In this document: positions 17,618 through 29,272 of the stretch, piece after piece
Layout: each line of letters begins with the position of its first letter
Numbering within the stretch: the first letter of the stretch is position 1
Source of the DNA: Planctomycetota bacterium
GTDB taxonomy: Bacteria; Planctomycetota; Phycisphaerae; Sedimentisphaerales; Anaerobacaceae
DNA length: 41,532 nucleotides
Reading direction: 5' to 3'
NCBI GenBank assembly: GCA_019456195.1
Contig: VRUK01000049.1
Coordinates: 1 to 41,532, forward strand
Program-made: the position numbers and the translations under genes
The notes under the pieces: model-generated
What the model saw: the letters and a program-made list of their open reading frames with translations, nothing else
Told to the model about the DNA's origin: nothing
Databases searched by the model: none

Positions 17618-17682
17618 GATATTCTCTTTATGTGTAGGGTCTGCGAAGAATTCTCAAATAATCTTATAAAATTGAGAATATC
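17618..17682 (+). promoter_or_regulatory. Three-arm sequence with mutually exclusive hairpins
   Basis: The arm TTGAGAATATC (17672-17682) can pair with ATTCTCAA (17650-17657, 8 bp, 14-base loop) or with GATATTCTC (17618-17626, 9 bp). The two pairings exclude each other. It lies between the frameshifted oxidoreductase and the isomerase gene and could be a transcript end or an attenuator-like structure. No T-run follows. A TATAAT occurs at 17715-17720, without a good -35 partner. Confidence 0.3.
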
Positions 17683-17759
17683 TCTGGATTGGCGATTGCA
17701 GCATATATGTCGATTATAATTATGTTTTGAAACTGTTTAATTTTATCAGGATTGAATCT

Positions 17760-18635
17760 ATGAAATCACAAGTCAATCGACGTCATTTTCTTCAACAAAG
17801 TAGTCTGGTCATCGCCGGGGCATCGGTAGCCACTATGCTGGATGGGATGTCATTTGCTAATGCAGAACCTTCTAAAGGCCGCTATAGGAAAGCGCTCGGC
17901 TTTACGATGATAAAAGAGGATTTGTCGGTAGAAGACAAACTGAAATTGGTCAAGGATGTCGGATTCGAGGGTATCGAAATCCCAACGCAGCTTCTAAACA
18001 AGCAAACACCAGAGCCTAAGGTTCTCGCACGTGCAAGTGAGAAAGTGGGAGTCCTCGTGCACGGTGTAGTCAACTCAAGTCATCCAGACCTAAAAAGAGC
18101 CATCGACGAAGCTGTGCTATACGGCGCGACTTCGGTGCTCCATGTAGTACGCCCGAAACCGGATGGTTCGTTCATGGAGAATTACAAACGAACACAAGAG
18201 GCAATTCGTAAGGCCATTCCATACGCCGAGAAGAAACGCATCTACCTTTTAATCGAGAATGTCTGGAGCACATTTCTCATTGAACCTCTGACAATGGCTC
18301 GGTACATCGACGAGTTGGACAGCCCATACGTGAAGGCGTATTTCGATGTGGGTAATGTGGTCCGCTGGGGCTGGCCTCAACACTGGATCGAAGTGCTCGG
18401 TAAGCGGATCGTTAAGATACATATCAAGGAGTACAACTTAAAGGTTGCGATGAGTGAAGGAATGGGTAAGGGCTTTGCTTTTCCGATTGGGCAAGGCAGT
18501 ATCGACTGGAAGAGGGTACGGGAGGAATTAACGAAAATCGGCTACCGAGGCTGGGCAACCGCCGAAGTGAGCGGCGGCAATCGCGAGCGATTGGCCGAGA
18601 TATCTCAACAAATGGATTCAGTGCTTGCTCTTTGA
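17760..18635 (+). CDS. Tat-exported sugar phosphate isomerase/epimerase (TIM barrel), 291 aa
   Basis: ATG at 17760 is chosen over an upstream TTG because AGGA lies 8 bases before it and the protein then opens with a twin-arginine signal (NRRHFLQQSSLVIAGAS). The mature part is an AP-endonuclease/xylose-isomerase-like barrel. Candidate metal and active-site residues are in HGVVNSSH, LLIENVW (Glu), AYFDVGNVVRWGW (Asp), VKIHIKEYN (His) and TAEVSGG (Glu). Members isomerise or epimerise sugars and inositols such as ketoses and ketoinositols; the substrate here is unknown. It follows the two oxidoreductases on the same strand, in keeping with sequential oxidation and isomerisation of a sugar outside the cytoplasm. 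Confidence 0.85.
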   Translation: MKSQVNRRHFLQQSSLVIAGASVATMLDGMSFANAEPSKGRYRKALGFTMIKEDLSVEDKLKLVKDVGFEGIEIPTQLLNKQTPEPKVLARASEKVGVLVHGVVNSSHPDLKRAIDEAVLYGATSVLHVVRPKPDGSFMENYKRTQEAIRKAIPYAEKKRIYLLIENVWSTFLIEPLTMARYIDELDSPYVKAYFDVGNVVRWGWPQHWIEVLGKRIVKIHIKEYNLKVAMSEGMGKGFAFPIGQGSIDWKRVREELTKIGYRGWATAEVSGGNRERLAEISQQMDSVLAL

Positions 18636-18842
18636 GTTACGACATTAAGTAAACGATTATTTCGTACAAAGCTACTGATACATGCCGCATCAATATACTG
18701 CGACATTGGACTATTTTCTTCAAAATACATACCTGTCAAATATTTTTGTTACCGTCGGTCAAGTTGCTGCCTTTTATAGGTAGAGAGCTTTTTGACAAGG
18801 TTATTTGAGTTTACGGAGTATTGAAGAAAGGGAGGCACTGAA

Positions 18843-19010
18843 ATGAAGGTTTTCCGATGTATAAACAAGTGGCTGCACAAATTTTGGGACCCGAACGTGA
18901 GTATGCCGGCTGGGATTGATTCTCACAAATGGAACAGCAAAATGGAGATTCTGGGATGTTTGTCGAGCAGATCTCATCAAATCGTCGGGTCTAAAGGTGC
19001 TGATTCCTAA
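18843..19010 (+). CDS. Small hypothetical ORF, 55 aa, possibly the front of a frameshifted gene
   Basis: GGGAGG seven bases before the ATG is a strong ribosome site, the best evidence for translation. The product begins MKVFRCINKWLHKFWD and matches nothing I recognise. A second frame overlapping it (open to 19110) gives a more protein-like tail (VPDQHYLYPASLSDGEKS), so a frameshift within 18900-19000 could have split a gene of roughly 85-90 codons. The rest of the 18636-19221 gap holds no other credible gene. Confidence 0.35.
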   Translation: MKVFRCINKWLHKFWDPNVSMPAGIDSHKWNSKMEILGCLSSRSHQIVGSKGADS

Positions 19011-19221
19011 AGTTCCGGATCAACATTATCTCTATCCGGCTTCGTTGAGTGATGGTGAGAAATCGAGGACGGACTACTTAGACTTCATTCAAAACATCAA
19101 TAATTCATAATGACGCGACCAGACCAATATCTCTGCCTTCTTATCCAGCTAATTATATTTTCACATCAGGTTTTACTGACAAGCCCTATCTATAGATTAA
19201 TCCAGGCTAAAGATAAGGAGG

Positions 19222-22503
<3,282 letters not shown>

Positions 22504-22689
22504 TTATCTTAAGGTGAACGTCTAAGCAAGATATTTTGTGATATTCCGAGTATAGAAAGGGAGTGTGTATAAAGCGGTGTTGATAAACTTCAGGCAGCAG
22601 CAGGATTTATTCTGGATTAGATTACAGGAATTTTCTTGTAAATATCTGCTTACATAACTGCCATTTTAATCTTACCGTACATAAAAACA

Positions 22690-23160
22690 TTATTTGTTAC
22701 TTCCGAGCTTGATCCACTTTCTGAGTTTGGATTTACAATGCTCTAATTTCCCATCTTCGGATGATGCTTGTCCGTATTTGAAGTTATAATGATCTACAGC
22801 CTGCATGACAATCTTTTCGAAGTTTGTCTCTCCGAGTTTCCATGGTTTCATAATTAACTTGAAAATCTCTCCCTGATCAACAGCGGTTTGTAAATCAGTG
22901 TCCTGGTCATATCCCGAGAGTACTACCCCGATGATATCGGGATGCTCTTTTTTGACGGTTCCAAGAAGCTCGAGCCCGGTCATCTCAGGCATGCACATAT
23001 CGGTTACGATTACATGTACTTCTTCCTGCTGGAGAATTTCGAGTGCTTCCTTGCCAGACTTGGCGAAGAATTTATTGTATGATTCGTCCATAAGGCCCCT
23101 TTCCAGAGACTGCAGGACTATTACGTCGTCATCAATGAATAATACGGTTCTCTTTTCCAT
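22690..23160 (-). CDS. Single-domain response regulator, 156 aa
   Basis: Start ATG 23160 has AGGA eight bases upstream; a GTG at 23175 would overlap that site. The receiver fold has acidic residues Asp10-Asp12 (FIDDD), phospho-acceptor Asp54 (IVTDMCMP), Ser82 in place of Thr, and Lys105 (IMKPW). The YDQDTDLQTAVDQGEIFKLI segment resembles receivers of RpfG/HD-GYP-type regulators, but no output domain follows, only about 35 residues of tail. It lies 75 bp downstream of the hybrid kinase and is its probable partner. Confidence 0.88.
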   Translation of the reverse strand: MEKRTVLFIDDDVIVLQSLERGLMDESYNKFFAKSGKEALEILQQEEVHVIVTDMCMPEMTGLELLGTVKKEHPDIIGVVLSGYDQDTDLQTAVDQGEIFKLIMKPWKLGETNFEKIVMQAVDHYNFKYGQASSEDGKLEHCKSKLRKWIKLGSNK

Positions 23161-23235
23161 TTTTATCTTCCTCACGTTTACTTTTTGTTTCTTTCTGCAT
23201 ATATAAGAGGTTATTACTCAAGTTCAAATATTTGC

Positions 23236-26166
23236 CTATATCTTCTTCACATCGGTTTGCTGCCCTGCTGATTCGATCCAGTTCGGTTGAGACAGAAATG
23301 AATTCAGTTTGCCAAATTCTGTCTGTATGTCGGCGAAAAGTTCCTCAGCTCCTTCCAGTTCTCCCTTTCCAGCTTTAGTTTCAAGAGGATATAACATATC
23401 GGATAATTTCCTGGAAGCGACATGCATGGCTAACCCCCTTAGCTTATGGGCATACATTTTTACATTCCTGGAATCACCGGCTGCTATTGCCTCGGCAAGA
23501 AGCTCTATGGTCTGCGGGGCTTCTTCAAGAAATATCTTTACGGTTTCCTCAAGCACGTCTTTGTCGTCGTAAATCTTTTGGATTATCGCAAAGTCAACCG
23601 GGGCTTCTCCATACTGATCGTTTATCGGTTCGGCCGGTGTAGTATCAGCGGTTGATGTTTCAGAACAAAACTGATTGAGTTGTTCGACATCGGATTTTAC
23701 GGAATCTATTTGCTGGTTCATATCACTATTCCCTTCTGATAAATATTTATTTAGGGTTTGAAGCAATATTTTGTGCTCAATTGGTTTGCTTATATAGTCA
23801 TCGCATCCGGCGACAAAACATTTCTCATCGTCGCCCTTCATAGCATAAGCGGTCAGAGCGATTATTGGTGTTTTTAATCCTTCTTTTCTAATCGCTTTTG
23901 TGGCCTCATATCCGTTCATATTCGGCATTTCTATATCCATAAATATCAAGTCATATTGTTCCGTCAAAGCTTTTTGCACCGCTTCATTGCCATCTTCTGC
24001 AATCGTTACCTGCAAATCAAGTCGCTTCAAGAGCGATTTGATAAGTACCTGGTTGGTTCTTGCATCTTCGGCAACTAATATGCGGCCGGAATATTTAGCT
24101 TGCTTTACTTCATCCTCGTCGGCTTCTATATGGCTAACCATATTGTGTCTGTCCAAAAACGGCTGTTTTGTTATGTCAAGACCGGCAGGTATAGTAAGCG
24201 AGAACACCGAACCTTTTTCGACTTTGCTGGTCATAGTAAGTTGTCCACCCAGAAGCCCCGCCAGCCGTTTCGATATTGCCAGACCCAAACCCGTACCTCC
24301 AAACTCACGAGAAGTGCTGTTGTCAGCCTGGACAAATGTCTCAAATATTTCCTTCTGTTTGTCTTTAGGGATGCCAATACCGGTATCTTCCACATCGAAA
24401 CGAATGAATGGAGCATTTTCGATTTCCTGTAAAGAAACCTTTAAATAGATGTGTCCTTTCCGTGTGAATTTAATGGCATTACCCACAAGATTGATAACGC
24501 ATTGACGTACGCGAGTTATGTCTGTGCGTATTTGTGCCGGCAGCCCGACATCTTCAATGATTTCAAAGTCAAGTCCTTCCCTCTTTGCCTTCGACAGCAT
24601 TAATGATTCGACAGAATTGAGTAACCGTCCTAATGAGCACTCAGTGATCTCAACATCGACTTTTCTGGCCTCGATTTTGGATAAGTCAAGTATATCGTCT
24701 ATAAGCCTTAGCAGATTATGCCCTGAATCCCTTACAAGATTAAGATGTTCTTTTTGCTCATCGGTTAGTTCTGATTCTGCTAATAAGTTGGAAAAACCTA
24801 TTATTGCATTCATAGGTGTACGGATTTCATGGCTCATATTGGCCAGAAACTGGCTTTTGGCGGCATTGGCCATTTCTGCTTGTGACGCCATATCGTTTGC
24901 CCGTGAGGTGGTCTTCATGAGTTCTTTGTTGGCATCTTCGGCTTCTTTTCTGGCACACTCGATGTCGGTCATCATGTTCAGTGTTGCCTGCTGAGATTGC
25001 TCCAGTTCAAGCATATTTTTGTTCAGTTGTTTTTCAATCACTGAACGTTCTCTGATTTCCTTCTTCAATTTTCCCTCGGTACGTTTGAGATTGGCAGTTT
25101 CCTTTGAAAGCTGCTTGTTTAGCAAGCTCAGCTCGTCAGCGGATTGGGCTTTTATCTCCCACTTGACTTTCTCACGTTGATCTCTATAGAACCAGGTGCC
25201 TCCCAGAATAAGCTGTACTATCAATAGTCCGACCGCCATATTGACGTTTCTCGAATGGGTTTTTACGGGAGCCGATATTCTATTATATTCTGATGTTACG
25301 CATATCGACCATTTTGTCTCTCCAATCCTGATGGGTCTCCAGGCCATGACAACCTTTCCGTCTGAGAATTCATCAAACACGAGACAGCAGGCGCCACTGT
25401 TGCCGGCCAATAGCTCGGAGAGCATTTCTCTTTCTTTTGCTTCCTCGTCACCAGCATTATTTTTTTGAAGTGAAAACAGATTTTTCCCAATAAAAGAGCT
25501 GTCTGGATGACTTATTATGATTCCTTTATTATCTACAATCCATGTATAACCACCATTGCCTACATTGCTTTCATTAAGACGATTGCGTATTGTGCTCAAA
25601 TAAATTACCGCTCGCAGCATTCCGATAAATTGCTCGCCTTCAAATACAGGCTGACAAACAGAAATGCTTTCGATTCCTGAATTTGATGTGAATATCTGGC
25701 TTATACAAGGTTTGTGGTCTTTCATTACCTTGCTGATACCGGGTTTATTTGAATAATCGGTTCCCGCCTTGCCCTCTTTCCATGGTATCCTGCATTGGAT
25801 AATCCCACTTGTATCTACCCGGTATAATGAATTCACTATACCTTTGAAGTTATCAAAAGTAAGTCTTTCCGGGTAATAACTGTCAACCACTAGGCCCTGT
25901 GCGTCCGTCCAGTCGTTAACTAAGGCCTTTTTGACCTTTGGATTATTAGCCAGTACGCTTAATTCATTTTGAGTATGAACAAATAGTTTTTCGATGTTAA
26001 CGGCCTCTGTAGTAGCAATAGAAGATAGATGTTTCTGAACTTCAGCAATGATGGTGTTCTCAAAGTTTCTGCTGCTCTTTCGAGCCAGTATTATTACAAC
26101 TGCAACGGTTAGTATGGCAACTGTCACTACAATGCAAAATCTTCTGTTGACTGTATGTATATTCAT
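23236..26166 (-). CDS. Hybrid sensor histidine kinase (dCache-HisKA-HATPase-REC-Hpt), 976 aa
   Basis: Domains in order: membrane segment (about 10-28); extracytoplasmic double-Cache-like sensor (about 30-300, with [20 protein letters not shown]); second membrane segment (about 308-328); a long coiled coil (about 335-430); HisKA with the phospho-His in [19 protein letters not shown]; HATPase_c with N, G1 and G2 boxes ([23 protein letters not shown]); a receiver with phospho-Asp in [15 protein letters not shown]; and a C-terminal Hpt with its His in [10 protein letters not shown]. The ligand is unknown; Cache domains often bind small organic molecules such as amino or carboxylic acids. It forms a phosphorelay-type unit with the regulator downstream. 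The start has only a weak ribosome site. Confidence 0.9.
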   Translation of the reverse strand: MNIHTVNRRFCIVVTVAILTVAVVIILARKSSRNFENTIIAEVQKHLSSIATTEAVNIEKLFVHTQNELSVLANNPKVKKALVNDWTDAQGLVVDSYYPERLTFDNFKGIVNSLYRVDTSGIIQCRIPWKEGKAGTDYSNKPGISKVMKDHKPCISQIFTSNSGIESISVCQPVFEGEQFIGMLRAVIYLSTIRNRLNESNVGNGGYTWIVDNKGIIISHPDSSFIGKNLFSLQKNNAGDEEAKEREMLSELLAGNSGACCLVFDEFSDGKVVMAWRPIRIGETKWSICVTSEYNRISAPVKTHSRNVNMAVGLLIVQLILGGTWFYRDQREKVKWEIKAQSADELSLLNKQLSKETANLKRTEGKLKKEIRERSVIEKQLNKNMLELEQSQQATLNMMTDIECARKEAEDANKELMKTTSRANDMASQAEMANAAKSQFLANMSHEIRTPMNAIIGFSNLLAESELTDEQKEHLNLVRDSGHNLLRLIDDILDLSKIEARKVDVEITECSLGRLLNSVESLMLSKAKREGLDFEIIEDVGLPAQIRTDITRVRQCVINLVGNAIKFTRKGHIYLKVSLQEIENAPFIRFDVEDTGIGIPKDKQKEIFETFVQADNSTSREFGGTGLGLAISKRLAGLLGGQLTMTSKVEKGSVFSLTIPAGLDITKQPFLDRHNMVSHIEADEDEVKQAKYSGRILVAEDARTNQVLIKSLLKRLDLQVTIAEDGNEAVQKALTEQYDLIFMDIEMPNMNGYEATKAIRKEGLKTPIIALTAYAMKGDDEKCFVAGCDDYISKPIEHKILLQTLNKYLSEGNSDMNQQIDSVKSDVEQLNQFCSETSTADTTPAEPINDQYGEAPVDFAIIQKIYDDKDVLEETVKIFLEEAPQTIELLAEAIAAGDSRNVKMYAHKLRGLAMHVASRKLSDMLYPLETKAGKGELEGAEELFADIQTEFGKLNSFLSQPNWIESAGQQTDVKKI

Positions 26167-26259
26167 GTTCTTGTCAGAAAAAGTCTATGTTCCCTGTTCC
26201 TGTTAGAATTCCCTATGATATTTTAGGTTTACTTACGCCGGCCTTATTTTCAATATATT

Positions 26260-26388
26260 CTATCTCATCTCGATATTTCTCTTTTCTGCTAATTGTCTCA
26301 AGAGATTTTCGATCTCTTTCTTCATTTCAATCATTTGCAGTTCACGGTCCACAGCCAGCTTGTTGAACTGTCCTAACTCTTCCATCAT
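26260..26388 (-). CDS. Very small ORF with kinase-linker motif, 42 aa
   Basis: The product begins MMEELGQFNKLAVDRELQM and continues with a charged helix (IEMKKEIENLLRQL). It resembles the 'ELxRFNRLAVGRELRMIELKxEIN' coiled-coil segment found in or next to many sensor kinases. It ends 93 bases upstream of the hybrid kinase, on the same strand. No good ribosome site precedes the ATG and a stop lies two codons upstream. It may be a genuine short protein or the remnant of a longer kinase N-terminus. Confidence 0.35.
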   Translation of the reverse strand: MMEELGQFNKLAVDRELQMIEMKKEIENLLRQLAEKRNIEMR

Positions 26389-26681
26389 GTATCACGTTAG
26401 AACTTATCCTTCATACTCTCCATTCAGTATGTCAAATTACATCTTTTTCCTATGGCCTGCCTGACACAATATCGGAAGGTGTGTTTATTATTACTCCTTT
26501 ATTACCCCAGCTTTCTCCGAATTTAGGACCAAGGAATTTCAATCATATTCATATCGGCCAAAAATCTATGTGAGTAAACCGCGTTTTTCACCCCTCTAAG
26601 ACATTATTCAGCGAACCGGCATTCCTGCATTTCTGGCAGTCCACAAGGGCTGATAATAAAAAAAAAACGTCACAAATGACC

Positions 26682-26796
26682 GATAATATTGGGCGGAAGT
26701 CGTGATTGGCGAGTTTTGAGGCTGTGTTTTTTCCTGAATCAGGACATGACTTTCAGGGGGGAATTATTTAGTAAACCTGCCGATAATATTAGGCAG
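26682..26796. repeat. Two copies of CCGATAATATTRGG about 100 bp apart
   Basis: CCGATAATATTGGG near 26682 and CCGATAATATTAGG at 26780 are almost identical. The second sits in an inverted repeat, CCTGCC (26776-26781)/GGCAGG, and reads GCCGATAA, the sigma28 (FliA) -10 consensus. I see no TAAAGTTT-type -35 at the proper distance. It is a possible regulator site or promoter pair in an otherwise empty region. Confidence 0.3.
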
Positions 26797-26803
26797 GCAA
26801 ATT

Positions 26804-26962
26804 ATGCATGGTTCGATGAAATCAAAGGAAATGACTGATAGAGATATCGTGCAGGTAAAAATGATTTTTCTCTGTTATCTCATTCAGGCCAAAGCAGAGC
26901 TGATGAAATTACAAAAAACCGCCATGTCCGGCAAAACTACCCTATGGATCCTTCCACATTAA
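26804..26962 (+). CDS. Small hypothetical ORF, 52 aa
   Basis: An open frame starts just after the GCCGATAATATTAGGC repeat and ends 1 bp before the converging CcmD-like gene. The product begins MHGSMKSKEMTDRDIVQVKM and is mostly helical, with no recognised domain. The ribosome site is weak. Its main support is position downstream of a possible promoter. Otherwise 26389-26963 holds no gene I can support. Confidence 0.2.
   Translation: MHGSMKSKEMTDRDIVQVKMIFLCYLIQAKAELMKLQKTAMSGKTTLWILPH
26913..26932 (-). terminator. Weak candidate terminator after the ccm operon
   Basis: On the minus strand a short GC stem (GCCGGACATGGCGG) is followed by TTTTTT, about 32 bases beyond the stop of the CcmD-like gene. 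The stem is only about 3-4 bp, so the call is tentative. Confidence 0.2.
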
Positions 26963-26963
26963 G

Positions 26964-27110
26964 CTACGACTCGGAAGACATAGCATCGTTGGAACCTGTC
27001 CGGCGAGAGTCGAATTTTTTATTAAGGTCGACAATTTCCCTGTTTAGATAGAACACATACCCGAACAGCATTACCAGAAGGATAGAATAGGACATACATA
27101 AGTATAACAT
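26964..27110 (-). CDS. CcmD-like small membrane protein, 48 aa
   Basis: A short gene directly after ccmC, with GGAG eight bases before the ATG and 17 bp from the ccmC stop. The product has one N-terminal hydrophobic helix (MLYLCMSYSILLVMLFGYVF) followed by a basic/acidic cytoplasmic-type tail (NREIVDLNKKFDS). Size, topology and position match CcmD, the small subunit that in other bacteria joins CcmABC and helps release holo-CcmE. CcmD proteins share little sequence, so identification rests on context. It is the last gene of the minus-strand cytochrome cluster. Confidence 0.65.
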   Translation of the reverse strand: MLYLCMSYSILLVMLFGYVFYLNREIVDLNKKFDSRRTGSNDAMSSES

Positions 27111-27127
27111 TGAACAAACTCCATCAA

Positions 27128-27775
27128 TTATTCGGCTTCAAGTCTTGATTTGATTTTCAGAACATCGGTCTTTATCCAAATCAGCATTGCGGCTAACAAC
27201 ATCGTTGAGACCATGCCCATAAAAAATGCTCCTCTTTGCCAGGGGTTGTCAAAAGTAAAGCTCGGCTGGTGTATATCCTGCATGTAACGGGCACTGATAT
27301 AGACCATTGGTACGTCGAGAAATGCGATAATAGCAAAGACGGCGCAAACTCTGGCTCTGCGTTGTTTTGAGCCGGGCAACGAAGACCGCAGGATAAGATA
27401 AACGACATAGAGAAACCATAAAATTGCAGATGAGATAAGTCTCGGGCTTGCACTCCACCATGGACCCCATTCGGCACGCGAGAAAATCATCCCTGTTGCG
27501 TTTAATACTGTGGCAAAAATTATACCGACTTCAGCAGTAGCTGCCGCCACGCGGTCCCATGATTCATTACCGGTGGCCAGATAACCAATGGCAGTTACGA
27601 GTAACACTGTGAAACAGGCAAGTGAACAGATTGAACTGGGTACATGTGCGTAAATGATATTGCGGACGGGTGAGTCGGGATTTGCAGAAGGGCCCTCTAT
27701 CCGGCCTTTTGTCAGAGCCATCCAGGTTGAGGCCAACAGTAGTACCAAAGTAATAAACAGCAAAATCTTTCGCAT
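27128..27775 (-). CDS. ccmC: Cytochrome c maturation protein CcmC (heme handling), 215 aa
   Basis: A six-helix membrane protein of the CcmC/CcmF/CcsA family. CcmC presents heme to CcmE at the outer face of the membrane. The two external heme-ligand histidines are recognisable: His44 in YAHVPSS and His169 in DIHQPSF. The tryptophan-rich loop is WGPWWSASPRL (103-113), where the usual family motif is of the form WGxWWxWDxRL; the second Trp-Asp is replaced by Ala-Ser. An AAGGAG site overlaps the ccmB stop, so ccmB and ccmC are tightly coupled. Confidence 0.88.
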   Translation of the reverse strand: MRKILLFITLVLLLASTWMALTKGRIEGPSANPDSPVRNIIYAHVPSSICSLACFTVLLVTAIGYLATGNESWDRVAAATAEVGIIFATVLNATGMIFSRAEWGPWWSASPRLISSAILWFLYVVYLILRSSLPGSKQRRARVCAVFAIIAFLDVPMVYISARYMQDIHQPSFTFDNPWQRGAFFMGMVSTMLLAAMLIWIKTDVLKIKSRLEAE

Positions 27776-27778
27776 TTC

Positions 27779-28489
27779 TTACTCCTTTATCGCAAAGCCG
27801 AATAACAGCCAGCATGCAACCACAAATACAGCGTCGAAGGCAATCATATAACCTACTGCCGAGCCTAATGTGCCTACGAAGGCAAGTGCTCCGGTTCCAG
27901 CCATTTCCGGGGGGATTGCGCCGAAAACAAGCAGAAGGGCAAAGGTGGCCGGTATCATCATCGGCATAAGTATGACAAGAACTAAAATACTGAGCAATGC
28001 CCCTCGTGCCCTGCTGAGCTGAACAATCGCCGAAAACAATGTTCCGACACTCGATATGGCAATATTCCCCAGTAACAATACACCAATCAAAGCAGGCCAG
28101 TTGTTGATATTTAGTCTGAATGCGACAATAACGACCGGGACGATTATTATCTCAAAGATGCTCAGCAGAACTATATTGACGAACAGCTTTGCCAGGTAAA
28201 TTGTTCCTTCGTCAACAGGAGCCAATAGCAGAGCGTAAATACAGTCCTGCTGCTGTTCGGTAGCGAATGACCTTTCCTGGGCCAGAAGGCCGGCGAACAG
28301 AAATGCTATCCACAATGCGACCGGGCCGATGACAGCTTCGCTTTGCAGAACCGCTTCTGAAGCCATTCGGAGAACCCAGACTATCAACATGCCAAGGACT
28401 ATCATCGTAGGCAGTACCTGCTTTGCTCGCAGCTCTGTGACAATATCTTTGATAAAAATGGCCTTTAAGCTGAGCCAGAAATATCTCAT
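27779..28489 (-). CDS. ccmB: Heme exporter/ABC permease CcmB, 236 aa
   Basis: An integral membrane protein with about six helices. It has the CcmB hallmarks KDIVTELRAKQ near the start and FLFAGLLAQERSFATEQQQD, and a membrane-embedded second half. CcmB is the permease of the CcmABCD complex, in which ATP hydrolysis by CcmA releases holo-CcmE. Its start overlaps the ccmA stop by 4 bases (ATGA), and GGAG lies upstream inside ccmA. The length is close to the usual 220 residues. Confidence 0.9.
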   Translation of the reverse strand: MRYFWLSLKAIFIKDIVTELRAKQVLPTMIVLGMLIVWVLRMASEAVLQSEAVIGPVALWIAFLFAGLLAQERSFATEQQQDCIYALLLAPVDEGTIYLAKLFVNIVLLSIFEIIIVPVVIVAFRLNINNWPALIGVLLLGNIAISSVGTLFSAIVQLSRARGALLSILVLVILMPMMIPATFALLLVFGAIPPEMAGTGALAFVGTLGSAVGYMIAFDAVFVVACWLLFGFAIKE

Positions 28490-29202
28490 GTTGCGCTCCT
28501 GGCATAGCTTATATAATCTTTTAAAAACCTTTCCGTATCAATATCGCTTGTCCTGGCATCAAATATCAGGTTCGATTTGTCCAAAACCACCACGCGATTG
28601 CAACACTGCAGGCCGATATCTATGTCATGGGTTGTCATAACAATTGTACCGCCATTTTTCGTAAATTCATTTAAAACAGTGATAAGATGGTGACAGGCTT
28701 TAGCATCCAGACCGGTAAAAGGCTCATCCGCCAGCAATAAAGCCGGGCGATGTACCAAAGCCCGTGCAATAGCTAAACGTTGAAGAAGTCCACGGGAAAG
28801 GATGCCGGCTGTGTCATATTTGTAGGAGAGAAGGCCAACATCCTGTAGTAATTCCGTTATGTTAGCGTCGCTGTCTTTTACGCCGTAAAGTCTCGCAAAA
28901 AAAGAAAGATTTTCGAGAACTGTCAACTCGGGATAAACCATGCTTTTATGAGAAATCATTCCAAATTGTGATTTGGCTTTTTCCGGGTCCTTTTGGATAT
29001 TGTATCCGCAAAGCTTGACAGAGCCCTGGTCAGGCTGTAAGAGGCCGGCTATGATACGCAGCAGCGTGGTTTTTCCCGCTCCATTGATACCACAAATAAG
29101 AACTGCCTGCTCCGTATCTATGTCAATAGCAATATCCTTCAGCACATTCCGTGTATCAAAAGCTTTGCTGACCGACTTAACATTTATAACCATGTCATTC
29201 AT
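28486..29202 (-). CDS. ccmA: ABC transporter ATPase CcmA, 238 aa
   Basis: A complete ABC nucleotide-binding domain: Walker A GINGAGKTT, Q-loop region, signature LSRGLLQRLAIARAL, Walker B LLLADEPF, and switch His in MTTHD. Context with ccmB and ccmC identifies it as CcmA. ATG 29202 is used; an in-frame GTG at 29217 and an ATG at 29193 are alternatives, and none has a strong ribosome site. The signature reads LSRGL instead of LSSGQ; the neighbouring residues are normal. Confidence 0.88.
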   Translation of the reverse strand: MNDMVINVKSVSKAFDTRNVLKDIAIDIDTEQAVLICGINGAGKTTLLRIIAGLLQPDQGSVKLCGYNIQKDPEKAKSQFGMISHKSMVYPELTVLENLSFFARLYGVKDSDANITELLQDVGLLSYKYDTAGILSRGLLQRLAIARALVHRPALLLADEPFTGLDAKACHHLITVLNEFTKNGGTIVMTTHDIDIGLQCCNRVVVLDKSNLIFDARTSDIDTERFLKDYISYARSAT

Positions 29203-29272
29203 ATCTTGCAGCAACACAGGCCTTTTCAGATCAAATCATCACAAAATGATTTATATTTTCATGAAATCCCAA

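Noticed and set aside
26760..26786. FliA-type promoter at GCCGATAA
   Set aside because: The -10 matches, but no TAAAGTTT-like -35 occurs about 11 bases upstream, so it is reported only as a repeated motif.
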